NCBI GenBank assembly: GCA_051650265.1
Contig: JBOFIR010000061.1
Coordinates: 1-24,043, forward strand
DNA length: 24,043 nucleotides
Direction: 5' to 3'
Source of the DNA: JBOFEH01 sp051650265
GTDB lineage: Bacteria > Bacillota > Clostridia > Lachnospirales > Cellulosilyticaceae
Shown: positions 1 to 6,920 of the stretch, piece after piece
How the letters are laid out: each line of letters starts with the position of its first letter
How positions within the stretch are numbered: position 1 is the first letter of the stretch
Program-made: the position numbers and the translations under genes
The notes under the pieces: generated by a model
The model's input: the letters and a program-made list of their open reading frames with translations, nothing else
Database searches by the model: none
What the model was told of the DNA's origin: nothing

Positions 1-209
1 CCCCCAACTAATCCTACTAATAAGAAGATTAGTGATCCGGTAGAACTTATTGCGCCTAATGCCTCTTTTCCTAAGAAATTACCTACAATAAGTGAGTCTA
101 CTATGTTATAAAGTTGTTGAAATAAGTTTCCCATGAAAATAGGCACTGCAAACTTTATAATTTTTTTGTAAATCGATCCCTCTGTCATTAACATCGCATT
201 CGATTGCAT
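1..209 (-). CDS. MATE-family efflux transporter, N-terminal fragment (runs off the window)
   Basis: Seen: reading the minus strand from the ATG at 209-207 gives an uninterrupted frame to the window edge (69 codons). It begins MQSNAMLMTEG, followed by KIIKFAVPIFMGNLFQQLYN and then VDSLIVGNFLGKEALGAIS. A GGGAGGG-type ribosome binding site lies just upstream. Known: the pattern P-(I/L)-x2-GN-LFQQLYN-x-VD-x2-(I/V)-VGNFLG-x2-ALAA(V/I) is the characteristic first two helices of NorM/DinF-type MATE exporters, which use an H+ or Na+ gradient to expel drugs or metabolites across the inner membrane. Only about 15% of the usual ~450 residues are present, so substrate and integrity cannot be judged. The neighbouring AraC-type regulator is on the same strand, 46 bp upstream of this start, and might be co-transcribed with it. 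Confidence 0.85.
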   Translation of the reverse strand, partial: MQSNAMLMTEGSIYKKIIKFAVPIFMGNLFQQLYNIVDSLIVGNFLGKEALGAISSTGSLIFLLVGLVG

Positions 210-255
210 CCCTTGTCCCTCCCTTAGTTTTTTATATTACTAAATCATTATATAC

Positions 256-1134
256 CTATGTATATTTTTTACAACCCTTACTTATAATGAATGTCCGTCT
301 ATATTCCTTAGGTGTGACTGCACTAAAACGTTTGAACACCGTTGCAAAATACTGGCTGTTGGAGAATCCTAATTGATAGGCGATATCCGTAATACTTAAA
401 CTAGGTTCTTCAAGTAGTACTTTTGCACGCTTTACCTTTTGGCGTAGTATATATTCACCAGGCGGCATCCCGATCTCTTTTCTAAAGTTAGCCTTGAGTC
501 GCCCCTCAGATAACCCCATATAGACTGCTAACATCCGGATTGAAAGAGGCTCCTCGATCTTTTCTTGAATATAATCTACTACTTCCATCATGGAGCACTT
601 TTCGCGATTTTCTATCTGATGTGCATGACGTACGACTTCCATCAGATATTCCACCACCGTTGCTTGAATACGTGTCTTATGATACGTTGTCTTTTCCTGC
701 CCATACTGAAGGAGCTGCTGCAACAACACCTCTAGCGTTCTGCTTCCTCTAAATGCTCTTACTTTGATCTGCAACAAATCAGACAACAGTTCTGAAGCTT
801 CCGCCTCATCATAGCATAGTTTCCTCACTGCTTCTGGATGGATCTGCATATAGAAAATATGCGACTTATCTTTTGGATGTCCCCCTGAGCTATGCTGCTC
901 CCCTGGAAGCGTAATGAACAAATCACCACTTTCTAAAGGATAATTTTCATTTCCAACTGTATAGACCTGTTCTCCTTTTACAAAGTATGTAATCTCAATT
1001 GTCTCTGGGTGCACATGTTCCTCAATAAACCCATTTGCCTGTCTATGAATGACTTCCCCTAGTATCAAATCAAATGCTTCATCTATTGCTTGATAAATAA
1101 TTACCGTCCGCTTCGTTGTCCCGTTTGTTTCCAT
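256..1134 (-). CDS. AraC-family transcriptional regulator with N-terminal cupin domain
   Basis: Seen: 292 residues. An N-terminal cupin-like sensor (about 25-110) contains EEHVHPETIEITYFVKGE and later LPGEQHSSGG, the usual histidine-bearing beta-barrel. The C-terminal ~100 residues hold two helix-turn-helix segments: SIRMLAVYMGLSEGRLKANF, then SITDIAYQLGFSNSQYFATV followed by FKRFSAVTPKEYRR, the classic AraC/XylS signature. The start is an ATG with TTAGGAG nine bases upstream. Known: such proteins bind a small sugar or sugar derivative in the cupin and usually activate adjacent carbohydrate genes. Context: it is divergent from a sulfatase gene, with 122 bp between the two starts, so the sulfatase is the obvious candidate target (inference). 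The ligand is unknown. The intergenic region carries an imperfect 20-bp palindrome over this gene's putative -10 box, which would allow autoregulation. Confidence 0.93.
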   Translation of the reverse strand: METNGTTKRTVIIYQAIDEAFDLILGEVIHRQANGFIEEHVHPETIEITYFVKGEQVYTVGNENYPLESGDLFITLPGEQHSSGGHPKDKSHIFYMQIHPEAVRKLCYDEAEASELLSDLLQIKVRAFRGSRTLEVLLQQLLQYGQEKTTYHKTRIQATVVEYLMEVVRHAHQIENREKCSMMEVVDYIQEKIEEPLSIRMLAVYMGLSEGRLKANFRKEIGMPPGEYILRQKVKRAKVLLEEPSLSITDIAYQLGFSNSQYFATVFKRFSAVTPKEYRRTFIISKGCKKYT

Positions 1135-1167
1135 GACCCTCTCCTAAAACACTAACTTTTGTATAAT

Positions 1168-1187
1168 ATTGTATCACGTTACACAAT
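1168..1187. promoter_or_regulatory. Imperfect palindrome in the AraC/sulfatase divergent promoter region
   Basis: Seen: ATTGTATCACGTTACACAAT matches its own reverse complement at 8 of 10 pairs. Its left arm, read on the minus strand, is a TACAAT -10-like box preceded by TGA (extended -10), suitable for the AraC-type gene. On the plus strand a TATAGT box at 1209-1214 could serve the sulfatase, but it has no good -35 element, which would fit an activator-dependent promoter. Function as an operator is inference. Confidence 0.4.
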
Positions 1188-1240
1188 AGAAAGAAACTTT
1201 AAGCCCTCTATAGTAAACTATGTTTAATGATTAAGTTACA

Positions 1241-1247
1241 GAAGGGA
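1241..1247 (+). promoter_or_regulatory. Ribosome binding site deciding the sulfatase start
   Basis: GAAGGGA ends nine bases before the ATG at 1257. An in-frame upstream ATG at 1227 would add ten residues (MIKLQKGNDH) but has no purine-rich site in front of it and would place this GAAGGGA inside the coding region. Start 1257 is therefore preferred. Confidence 0.7.
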
Positions 1248-1256
1248 AATGATCAC

Positions 1257-2651
1257 ATGACAAGACCAAATATTCTTTTCATTATGACTGATGACCATGC
1301 AGCACATGCTATGAGCTGCTATGGTAGTAAAGTAAATACCACACCTCAAATGGATCGCCTCGCACAAATGGGCGCACAGTTTGACAATTGTTTTTGTACC
1401 AACTCAATCTGTGCACCTAGCCGCGCAGTTATCCTTACAGGTAAACATAGCCACCTCAATGGTGTGACAACACTTGAAACACCTTTTGATGGCAGACAAC
1501 AAACACTTCCAAAGCTCCTTAAGGCAGGTGGCTACTCAACTGCCATTATCGGTAAATGGCACCTTGGACACGGTGAACCTTATGATCCGACAGGCTTTGA
1601 TCACTGGGATATCTTCCCTGGCCAAGGGGATTATATCAACCCTGTGACCATCCGCATGGGTGAGAAGATCAAACACACCGGCTATGCAACAGACATCGTA
1701 ACAGACCTTACAATTGATTGGCTAAACGGCCGCGACAAAGACAAGCCATTCTTCATGATGTGTCACCACAAAGCACCTCACCGTCACTGGGTACCTGATG
1801 AGAAGCATATGCATATGTATGAAGAAGATCTCCCTGTACCAGATACCTTCATGGATACACATGATGGACGTAGTGACGCGATCAAGTACAACCTCATGGG
1901 CATTGAAGAACTCACTGAGTTTGACCTCAAAGAGCCATTCCCAACAGATCTATCACCAGAGGAACTCAAATACTGGAAATACCAACGTTATATGAAAGAC
2001 TACTTACGTTGCATTGCCTCTGTAGATGATAACATTGGTCGTCTTCTTGACTATCTCGAAGCAGAAGGTATTATGGAAAATACCATTGTTGTCTACACTT
2101 CAGATCAAGGCTTCTTCTTAGGGGATCATGGCTGGTTTGACAAACGTTACATGTTAGAAGAGTCACTTCGTATGCCATATCTTATGAGCTATCCTGCTAA
2201 GATCCAGTCAGGTACTAAGATCAATGACCTTGTTGCAAACCTCGACTTTGCTTCTACTTTCCTTGATTATGCAGGCATCGCGATTCCTGAAGATATCCAA
2301 GGTAAAAGTTTTAGAGGTATCTTAGAAGGTAACAAGCCAAGTGATTGGCAAGATTGTCTCTACTACCGCTACTGGGTAACCAAAGGTGAGCACGGTGTAT
2401 CTCCTCACTATGGCATCCGTACACCAGACTTCAAGCTCATTTGCTACTTAGCGGCTGCAATGGACTTTGGTGGCAACTCTCTCGAAGAAGTAAAAGACTG
2501 TGAGTGGCCACAATGGGAACTCTTTGATCTACGCTCAGATGAAGAAGAGCTTTGCAATATCTATGATGACCCACGTTACAGCGCGACTGTCGAAGCGCTC
2601 AAAGAAAGACTCTTTACACTCAAAGCATCTTATCTTGACTTTGAAGATTAA
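1257..2651 (+). CDS. Type I sulfatase (formylglycine-dependent, S1 family), cytoplasmic type
   Basis: Seen: 464 residues from the preferred ATG. The N-terminus opens straight into the alkaline-phosphatase fold (TRPNILFIMTDDH, Asp12 and Asp13 as metal ligands). The sulfatase signature C-A-P-S-R begins at Cys52, and GKWHLGH (Lys100, His102) and TSDQGFFLGDHGWFDKR (Asp283, His291) complete the active site. Known: the Cys of CxPSR is oxidised to formylglycine by a radical SAM maturase (anSME) in anaerobes, and the enzyme hydrolyses sulfate esters of sugars. The Asp-Gln pair and the overall shape resemble sulfatases acting on glycosaminoglycan or mucin-type sugars, but the subfamily cannot be assigned here. 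No signal peptide is visible, so it probably acts on imported sugars (inference). The maturase is not in this window. The divergent AraC-type gene is the likely regulator. Confidence 0.93.
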   Translation: MTRPNILFIMTDDHAAHAMSCYGSKVNTTPQMDRLAQMGAQFDNCFCTNSICAPSRAVILTGKHSHLNGVTTLETPFDGRQQTLPKLLKAGGYSTAIIGKWHLGHGEPYDPTGFDHWDIFPGQGDYINPVTIRMGEKIKHTGYATDIVTDLTIDWLNGRDKDKPFFMMCHHKAPHRHWVPDEKHMHMYEEDLPVPDTFMDTHDGRSDAIKYNLMGIEELTEFDLKEPFPTDLSPEELKYWKYQRYMKDYLRCIASVDDNIGRLLDYLEAEGIMENTIVVYTSDQGFFLGDHGWFDKRYMLEESLRMPYLMSYPAKIQSGTKINDLVANLDFASTFLDYAGIAIPEDIQGKSFRGILEGNKPSDWQDCLYYRYWVTKGEHGVSPHYGIRTPDFKLICYLAAAMDFGGNSLEEVKDCEWPQWELFDLRSDEEELCNIYDDPRYSATVEALKERLFTLKASYLDFED

Positions 2652-2658
2652 TGATACT

Positions 2659-2712
2659 AATAGATACCAAAGAGGGATGTCCTGTATAGGACATCCCTCT
2701 TTGGTATCTATT
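2659..2712. terminator. 25-bp perfect hairpin between convergent sulfatase and phoU
   Basis: Seen: arms 2659-2683 and 2688-2712 are exactly complementary over 25 bp, with the 4-base loop GTAT. It begins 7 bp after the sulfatase stop and ends 19 bp before the phoU stop on the other strand. Neither side carries a proper T-run, so this is a strong stem but not a textbook intrinsic terminator. It probably ends or protects both convergent transcripts (inference). Confidence 0.65.
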
Positions 2713-2731
2713 GAGAATTTGTAGTATGAAA

Positions 2732-3406
2732 CTATTTTCCGAGTTCTTCTTCATTTGTATAGTGACCTGTAATGTTGTAGATTAGCCATTCGGCAACGTT
2801 CGTTACATGGTCAGCCATACGTTCAAGGTACTTAATCATCATGATATAATGGGCACCTTTAGGAATAAACGCAGGCTCTTCTTGCATCTTGTCTACGATT
2901 TCTTTCCAGATACGATCAAATTCGCTATCGATCACATCATCTTGTGCACATGTTTGGTAAAGCATACTAATGTCTTGTTTGACAAAAGTATCAACCACTT
3001 TACTAAGCATACCAAGTACATCATTTGCCATTCTCTCGATATGACGCTTATACGCTTCTTCATGTGTCCATTTGACTTCATCTAGCTTTAAGCTATATTG
3101 ACAAATATCCTCACAGTGATCTGCAATACGTTCAAAATCTGTGATGAGCTTAAGTACTGCTGTAATAAATCTTAAATCTTTTGCAAGTGGTTGCTGATGT
3201 GTGAGTAATCTGATACATTTCTTTTGGATGGTAAGCTCCATCTGATCGATCACATCATCTTTTTTGATGACAACCTTTGCAAGTTCTGAATCTCTAGAAA
3301 CAATCGCTTGGATCGCTTCTTTTAGTAGGCTCTCAACTTCGCCTCCCATATCAATAACATCTTGTCTAAGCTGTTCTAATTCTTCTTCAAAAGCCTTACG
3401 TGGCAT
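2732..3406 (-). CDS. phoU: Phosphate transport regulator PhoU
   Basis: Seen: 224 residues, close to the family norm of about 215-240, entirely helical. It has the two PhoU repeats: the first carries LKLITDFERIADHCEDI and the second MMIKYLERMADHVTNVAEWL, the conserved E/D-R-(I/M)-ADH metal-binding motif. The ATG is preceded by AGGGGGAA. Known: PhoU binds metal ions, associates with PstB and with the PAS domain of PhoR, and keeps the Pho response off when phosphate is plentiful. Context: last gene of pstS-C-A-B-phoU, 15 bp after pstB and clearly in the same operon. Nothing is missing from the family motifs. Confidence 0.97.
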   Translation of the reverse strand: MPRKAFEEELEQLRQDVIDMGGEVESLLKEAIQAIVSRDSELAKVVIKKDDVIDQMELTIQKKCIRLLTHQQPLAKDLRFITAVLKLITDFERIADHCEDICQYSLKLDEVKWTHEEAYKRHIERMANDVLGMLSKVVDTFVKQDISMLYQTCAQDDVIDSEFDRIWKEIVDKMQEEPAFIPKGAHYIMMIKYLERMADHVTNVAEWLIYNITGHYTNEEELGK

Positions 3407-3421
3407 AAATCGTTCCCCCTA

Positions 3422-4174
3422 TCAACCGAATCTTCCTGTAATGTAGTCTTCTGTTCTTTTATCCTCTGGCATACTGAACATTGTTTGTGTTGGTGCAACC
3501 TCAACTAATTCACCTAAGAGGAAGAACGCTGTACGATCTGAAATACGTGCTGCTTGTTGCATGTTGTGCGTTACAATCACGATCGTGTATTGTTTTTTAA
3601 GATCGTTGATGAGGTCTTCGATTTTTAGAGTTGAAATTGGGTCTAATGCTGATGTTGGCTCATCCATTAATAAAATTTCTGGGCTCATTGCAATCGCTCT
3701 TGCAATACAAATTCTTTGCTGTTGTCCACCAGATACACCTAATGCACTATTTTTGAGTTTGTCTTTTACTTCATCCCAAATAGCTGCTTTTTTAAGACTC
3801 TCTTCAACAATTGTATCTAAAGTTACTTTATCTTTGATCCCTTGCATTCTTGGGCCGTAGGCAACATTATCATAAATACTCATTGGGAATGGATTTGGCT
3901 TTTGGAATACCATACCCACTTTTCTACGAAGATCAATTGAGTCAAGTTTGAAGATACTCTCACCTTCTAGCTCGACGCTACCCTCCACCTTTGTTCCTGG
4001 TGTCAGATCACTCATTCTATTTAATATGCGAAGCAATGTTGATTTACCACACCCCGATGGTCCGATAAAGGCAAGTACTTCATTTTTTTCGATTGATAGG
4101 TTGATATTTTTCAAAGCCTGGAAAGACTCATAGTAAAAATCTAAGTTTTTGATTTCCATTTGTGCTTGGCTCAT
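3422..4174 (-). CDS. pstB: Phosphate ABC transporter ATP-binding protein PstB
   Basis: Seen: 250 residues with Walker A GPSGCGKST (38-46), Q-loop Gln91 in VFQKPNPFPMSI, signature VSGGQQQR (147-154), Walker B ILLMDEPTSALD (from 167) and H-loop His203 (VTHNMQQA). The phrase QKPNPFPMSIYDNVAYGPR is specific for PstB within the ABC ATPases. The ATG has AAGGAG seven bases upstream, which lies in the end of pstA. Known: a PstB dimer powers phosphate import through PstC-PstA. Context: only 2 bp separate it from pstA, and phoU follows 15 bp downstream, so translation is probably coupled. Confidence 0.98.
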   Translation of the reverse strand: MSQAQMEIKNLDFYYESFQALKNINLSIEKNEVLAFIGPSGCGKSTLLRILNRMSDLTPGTKVEGSVELEGESIFKLDSIDLRRKVGMVFQKPNPFPMSIYDNVAYGPRMQGIKDKVTLDTIVEESLKKAAIWDEVKDKLKNSALGVSGGQQQRICIARAIAMSPEILLMDEPTSALDPISTLKIEDLINDLKKQYTIVIVTHNMQQAARISDRTAFFLLGELVEVAPTQTMFSMPEDKRTEDYITGRFG

Positions 4175-4176
4175 AG

Positions 4177-4980
4177 TTAACTCCTTTTAGCATTCTGCTT
4201 TTTGGCAACGCGACCTGCTACCAGGTACGTCAATACATTTAATATAAATACCACAATTAAGAGAACGATTGCTGTCCCGTATGCTTGTTCAAGAGAGATC
4301 CCCTCTTTTGCCAACATATAAAGGTGTACAGATAATGTTCTGCCTGATTCCATCAGATTCCCTGGAATACGAAGAACCATCCCTGCTGTGAGGTAAATGG
4401 CTGCTGTTTCCCCAACAATTCTTCCTGTACTGAGTACAACACCTGCCAAAATCCCAGGAATCGCACTAGGGAGTACCACCTTGATGATTGTCATAAACTT
4501 TGTGGCACCTAAGGCAAGAGAAGCTTCTCTATAAGATACTGGCACTGTCTTAAGTGCTTCTTCTGTTGTCTTAACCACTGTTGGTAAGATCATCATCGCA
4601 ACCGTTAATCCCCCAGCTAAGAGTGAGTATCCGAACTTGAGATTTGTTACAAAGAACATCATCCCGAATAGACCAAATAAGATCGATGGAATCGCTGTAA
4701 GACACTGAATTGCAAAACGTACACACTCTGTAAGTTTGCCTTCAGTTGCGTATTCTTCAAGATATACAGCCGCACCTATTCCTACCGGCACTGCCATGGC
4801 AAGTCCAAGCCCTACCATATAGATCGTTGTTACGATTGGCTCCATGAGCAGCATGATATCAACGTGTCCGATACCTTTTGTCACTATGTAAAGTACAATC
4901 CATAAGAGTACTGCGATACAAGAGAATGCAAATAACCCTAAAACGCCATACATGATTTTATCTTTTATTTTTTGATTCAT
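4177..4980 (-). CDS. pstA: Phosphate ABC transporter permease PstA
   Basis: Seen: 267 residues from the ATG at 4980-4978, six hydrophobic helices, and the cytoplasmic EAA loop EASLALGATKFMTIIKVVLP that docks onto PstB. It lacks the long N-terminal periplasmic loop of some enterobacterial PstA proteins. Start choice: a GTG at 4989 would overlap the pstC stop by 4 bp (GTGA) and add SPM-type residues, but AGGAAGG (4989-4995) lies eight bases before the ATG and abuts the GTG too closely, so the ATG is favoured. Known: PstA and PstC form the membrane channel of the high-affinity phosphate importer. Context: fourth-to-last gene product of the pst operon, coupled to both neighbours. Confidence 0.95.
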   Translation of the reverse strand: MNQKIKDKIMYGVLGLFAFSCIAVLLWIVLYIVTKGIGHVDIMLLMEPIVTTIYMVGLGLAMAVPVGIGAAVYLEEYATEGKLTECVRFAIQCLTAIPSILFGLFGMMFFVTNLKFGYSLLAGGLTVAMMILPTVVKTTEEALKTVPVSYREASLALGATKFMTIIKVVLPSAIPGILAGVVLSTGRIVGETAAIYLTAGMVLRIPGNLMESGRTLSVHLYMLAKEGISLEQAYGTAIVLLIVVFILNVLTYLVAGRVAKKQNAKRS

Positions 4981-4985
4981 GGGAC

Positions 4986-5837
4986 TCACCTTCCTTGTGC
5001 CTTTTTGTTAATAAGCATGCGCATGACTACATTGATCCCGATAATCATGACGAACAGAACCATACCTGTTGCAAAAAGTGCCTGTTGGTGTAATCCAGAT
5101 GCATAACCCATCTCAATAGCGATATTAGCTGTAAGTGTTCTGACTGGATCAGTGATAGAAGTTGGTATGAGAGGCGTGTTACCTGCTACTAAGATAACCG
5201 CCATTGTTTCTCCAAGCGCTCTACCGATTGCAAGAACGATCCCTGCTACGATCCCTGACTTTGCACCTCTAAGCTGTACCTTGAAGATATATTGAAGTGG
5301 TGTTGCACCAAGTGCAAGTGCCCCTTCTCTATATTCTTTTGGAATTGCTTTAAGACTGACTTCTGTCATACGAATAATTGTTGGTAAAATCATTACTGCC
5401 AAAATGCAGATTGCTGCTAAAAGGCTGTTACCGCCGCCTTTGCCGCCGAAGGCTTCATAGAACATTGGTACAAGTACCATCAGTCCCCAGAACCCATAGA
5501 TTACTGAAGGAATACCTGCTAAGAGGTCAATCCCTATCGATAAAGCTTTTGAAACTTTTGGTGAACAAATTTCTACCATAACGATCGCTGTTGAAATACC
5601 GATTACAACAGCGATTGCAACTGCACCGATGGTGGCAAATACGCTCGATACAATCATTGGGAAGATCCCAAACTGGCCATCTTGTGGGCTCCAAACTTGA
5701 CCAGTTAAGAAATCTATGAGTGATACTTCTTTAAAGAACGGAATACTTTGGAGTATGATATAGCCTCCCATGAATACCACGACACCGATGGTAAGCATCG
5801 CACAGCACCAAAATATTCGCTTCATTGTTTTTTCCAT
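4986..5837 (-). CDS. pstC: Phosphate ABC transporter permease PstC
   Basis: Seen: 283 residues with six membrane segments. The first is residues 7-30; the sequence then reads VWSPQDGQFGIFPMIVSSVF, a typical PstC stretch. The EAA loop EYREGALALGATPLQYIFKV lies in the second half, followed by GIVLAIGRALGETMAVILVAGN. Known: PstC pairs with PstA to form the phosphate translocation pathway. The start ATG follows AAGGTGAGG. Context: it is the second gene of the operon, 25 bp downstream of pstS with no terminator hairpin between them. It directly abuts pstA. Confidence 0.97.
   Translation of the reverse strand: MEKTMKRIFWCCAMLTIGVVVFMGGYIILQSIPFFKEVSLIDFLTGQVWSPQDGQFGIFPMIVSSVFATIGAVAIAVVIGISTAIVMVEICSPKVSKALSIGIDLLAGIPSVIYGFWGLMVLVPMFYEAFGGKGGGNSLLAAICILAVMILPTIIRMTEVSLKAIPKEYREGALALGATPLQYIFKVQLRGAKSGIVAGIVLAIGRALGETMAVILVAGNTPLIPTSITDPVRTLTANIAIEMGYASGLHQQALFATGMVLFVMIIGINVVMRMLINKKAQGR
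4989..4995 (-). promoter_or_regulatory. Ribosome binding site deciding the pstA start
   Basis: On the minus strand AGGAAGG stands eight bases before the ATG at 4980 and directly against the alternative GTG at 4989. This spacing supports the ATG. It lies inside the last codons of pstC. Confidence 0.65.
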
Positions 5838-5862
5838 AGCCTCACCTTATTTGTTAAGTTAT

Positions 5863-6669
5863 TTAGTTTAATGGGATATATTTTTCTGCTAAGATTGCTT
5901 GACCTTCTGCGCCTAAGATATAGTCTATGAAAGTTTTTGTGCTCTCTGAAATTTCTGGGTTATTTACGATAAGTAATGGTCTTGAGATTTTGTAGTCTCC
6001 TGATTTTACTGTTTCTACTGTTGGCTCTACACCATCTAAAGCATCAGCTTTTACTGTATCGTCAATATATCCAAGTGATACATAACCAATTGCACCTGCT
6101 TTTGAAGCAACACTTGCTTTGACTGCACCATTACCATCTGCAACGATTGCTGTTGGTGCGATTTTAAGATCTAAGATTTCTTCGAAGGCAGCACGTGTAC
6201 CAGAACCATCTTCTCTTGTTACAACGATGATTTGCTCATCATTTCCACCTACTTCATTCCAGTTAGTGATTGTACCATCAAAGATTCCTTTTACTTGCTC
6301 TGTTGTTAAGCCTGTGATTGGGTTGTTTGGGTTTGTAACTGTTACGATTCCGTCGTAAGCGATTACTGTTTCTGTAAGACCCCATGCTTTTTCTTCTTCT
6401 TTTAATTCTCTTGATGCCATACCGATATCAGCTGTTTTGTCATATGCTGCTTTGATCCCCGCTGAAGACCCAACACCTTGTACTTCGATGACTTGATCTG
6501 GATTTGTCTCAGCATAAGCATCTGCTAATTGCTCCATTGGCGCTGCTACTGTTGTTGAACCTACGATTGAAATTTTTGATGAACCGCTTGCACTTGATCC
6601 TGCGCATCCTGTTAATGTTGTTAAACCTAATGCTAAAATACTCATTGCTACGATTAATTTCTTTTTCAT
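5863..6669 (-). CDS. pstS: Phosphate-binding lipoprotein PstS
   Basis: Seen: 268 residues. A lipoprotein signal peptide ends in the lipobox L-T-G-C with Cys22 as the lipidated residue, so the mature protein is anchored outside the membrane. Phosphate-binding segments of the family are present: GSTT (37-40), GVGSSAG (65-71), DIGMASRE (81-88) and REDGSGTR (152-159). The protein is of the short Gram-positive type. Known: PstS captures inorganic phosphate and delivers it to PstC-PstA. It is normally the most strongly induced protein of the Pho response. Context: first gene of the operon, behind a four-hexamer Pho box. The 25-bp gap to pstC has no attenuator visible. Confidence 0.97.
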   Translation of the reverse strand: MKKKLIVAMSILALGLTTLTGCAGSSASGSSKISIVGSTTVAAPMEQLADAYAETNPDQVIEVQGVGSSAGIKAAYDKTADIGMASRELKEEEKAWGLTETVIAYDGIVTVTNPNNPITGLTTEQVKGIFDGTITNWNEVGGNDEQIIVVTREDGSGTRAAFEEILDLKIAPTAIVADGNGAVKASVASKAGAIGYVSLGYIDDTVKADALDGVEPTVETVKSGDYKISRPLLIVNNPEISESTKTFIDYILGAEGQAILAEKYIPLN

Positions 6670-6751
6670 TTTGGTTAACCCCTCTTTTTTAAATTTTAAT
6701 TTTTAAATTTAATGTCTATGTTCTTTGGTTTATTATCTTTTTCACACCCTT

Positions 6752-6757
6752 ACTATA
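6752..6757 (-). promoter_or_regulatory. -10 box of the pst operon promoter
   Basis: Read on the minus strand it is TATAGT, nine bases downstream of the last Pho-box hexamer and about 80 bp before the pstS start. No TTGACA-like -35 element is present: the Pho box occupies that place, as at PhoP-activated promoters of Bacillus. Assignment is by position and similarity only. Confidence 0.6.
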
Positions 6758-6766
6758 CCCCCCTAA

Positions 6767-6805
6767 TGTTCAAAACATATTGGAGATATGTTAAATCTAT
6801 GTTAA
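6767..6805 (-). promoter_or_regulatory. Pho box: four hexamers in 11-bp phase, upstream of pstS
   Basis: Seen, minus strand: TTAACA (6805-6800), TTAACA (6794-6789), CCAATA (6783-6778) and TGAACA (6772-6767). Each starts exactly 11 bp after the previous one, i.e. hexamers separated by 5 bp. Known: the PhoP box of Bacillus subtilis is built of TT(A/T/C)ACA-type direct repeats with 5-bp spacers, on which PhoP dimers sit in tandem. Two repeats are perfect, the third is degenerate (3 of 6) and the fourth matches 5 of 6. Inference: phosphorylated PhoP encoded at 9518-10222 binds here and activates the pst operon. Confidence 0.85.
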
Positions 6806-6909
6806 ATCATCTCGCCTTTTTGTGGCACGAATCACCTATTTTTTAGATAGGGATGGCTATACAACCCTTGAAATTTGTAGTAAAATGACCTTATTTGATT
6901 CTATACTTG

Positions 6910-6915
6910 AAGGAG
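6910..6915 (+). promoter_or_regulatory. Ribosome binding site deciding the methyltransferase start
   Basis: AAGGAG stands five bases before the ATG at 6921. The frame is open for a further 33 codons upstream (to 6822), but that stretch has no ribosome binding site and no family resemblance, so it is not coding. Confidence 0.8.
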
Positions 6916-6920
6916 TTAAC

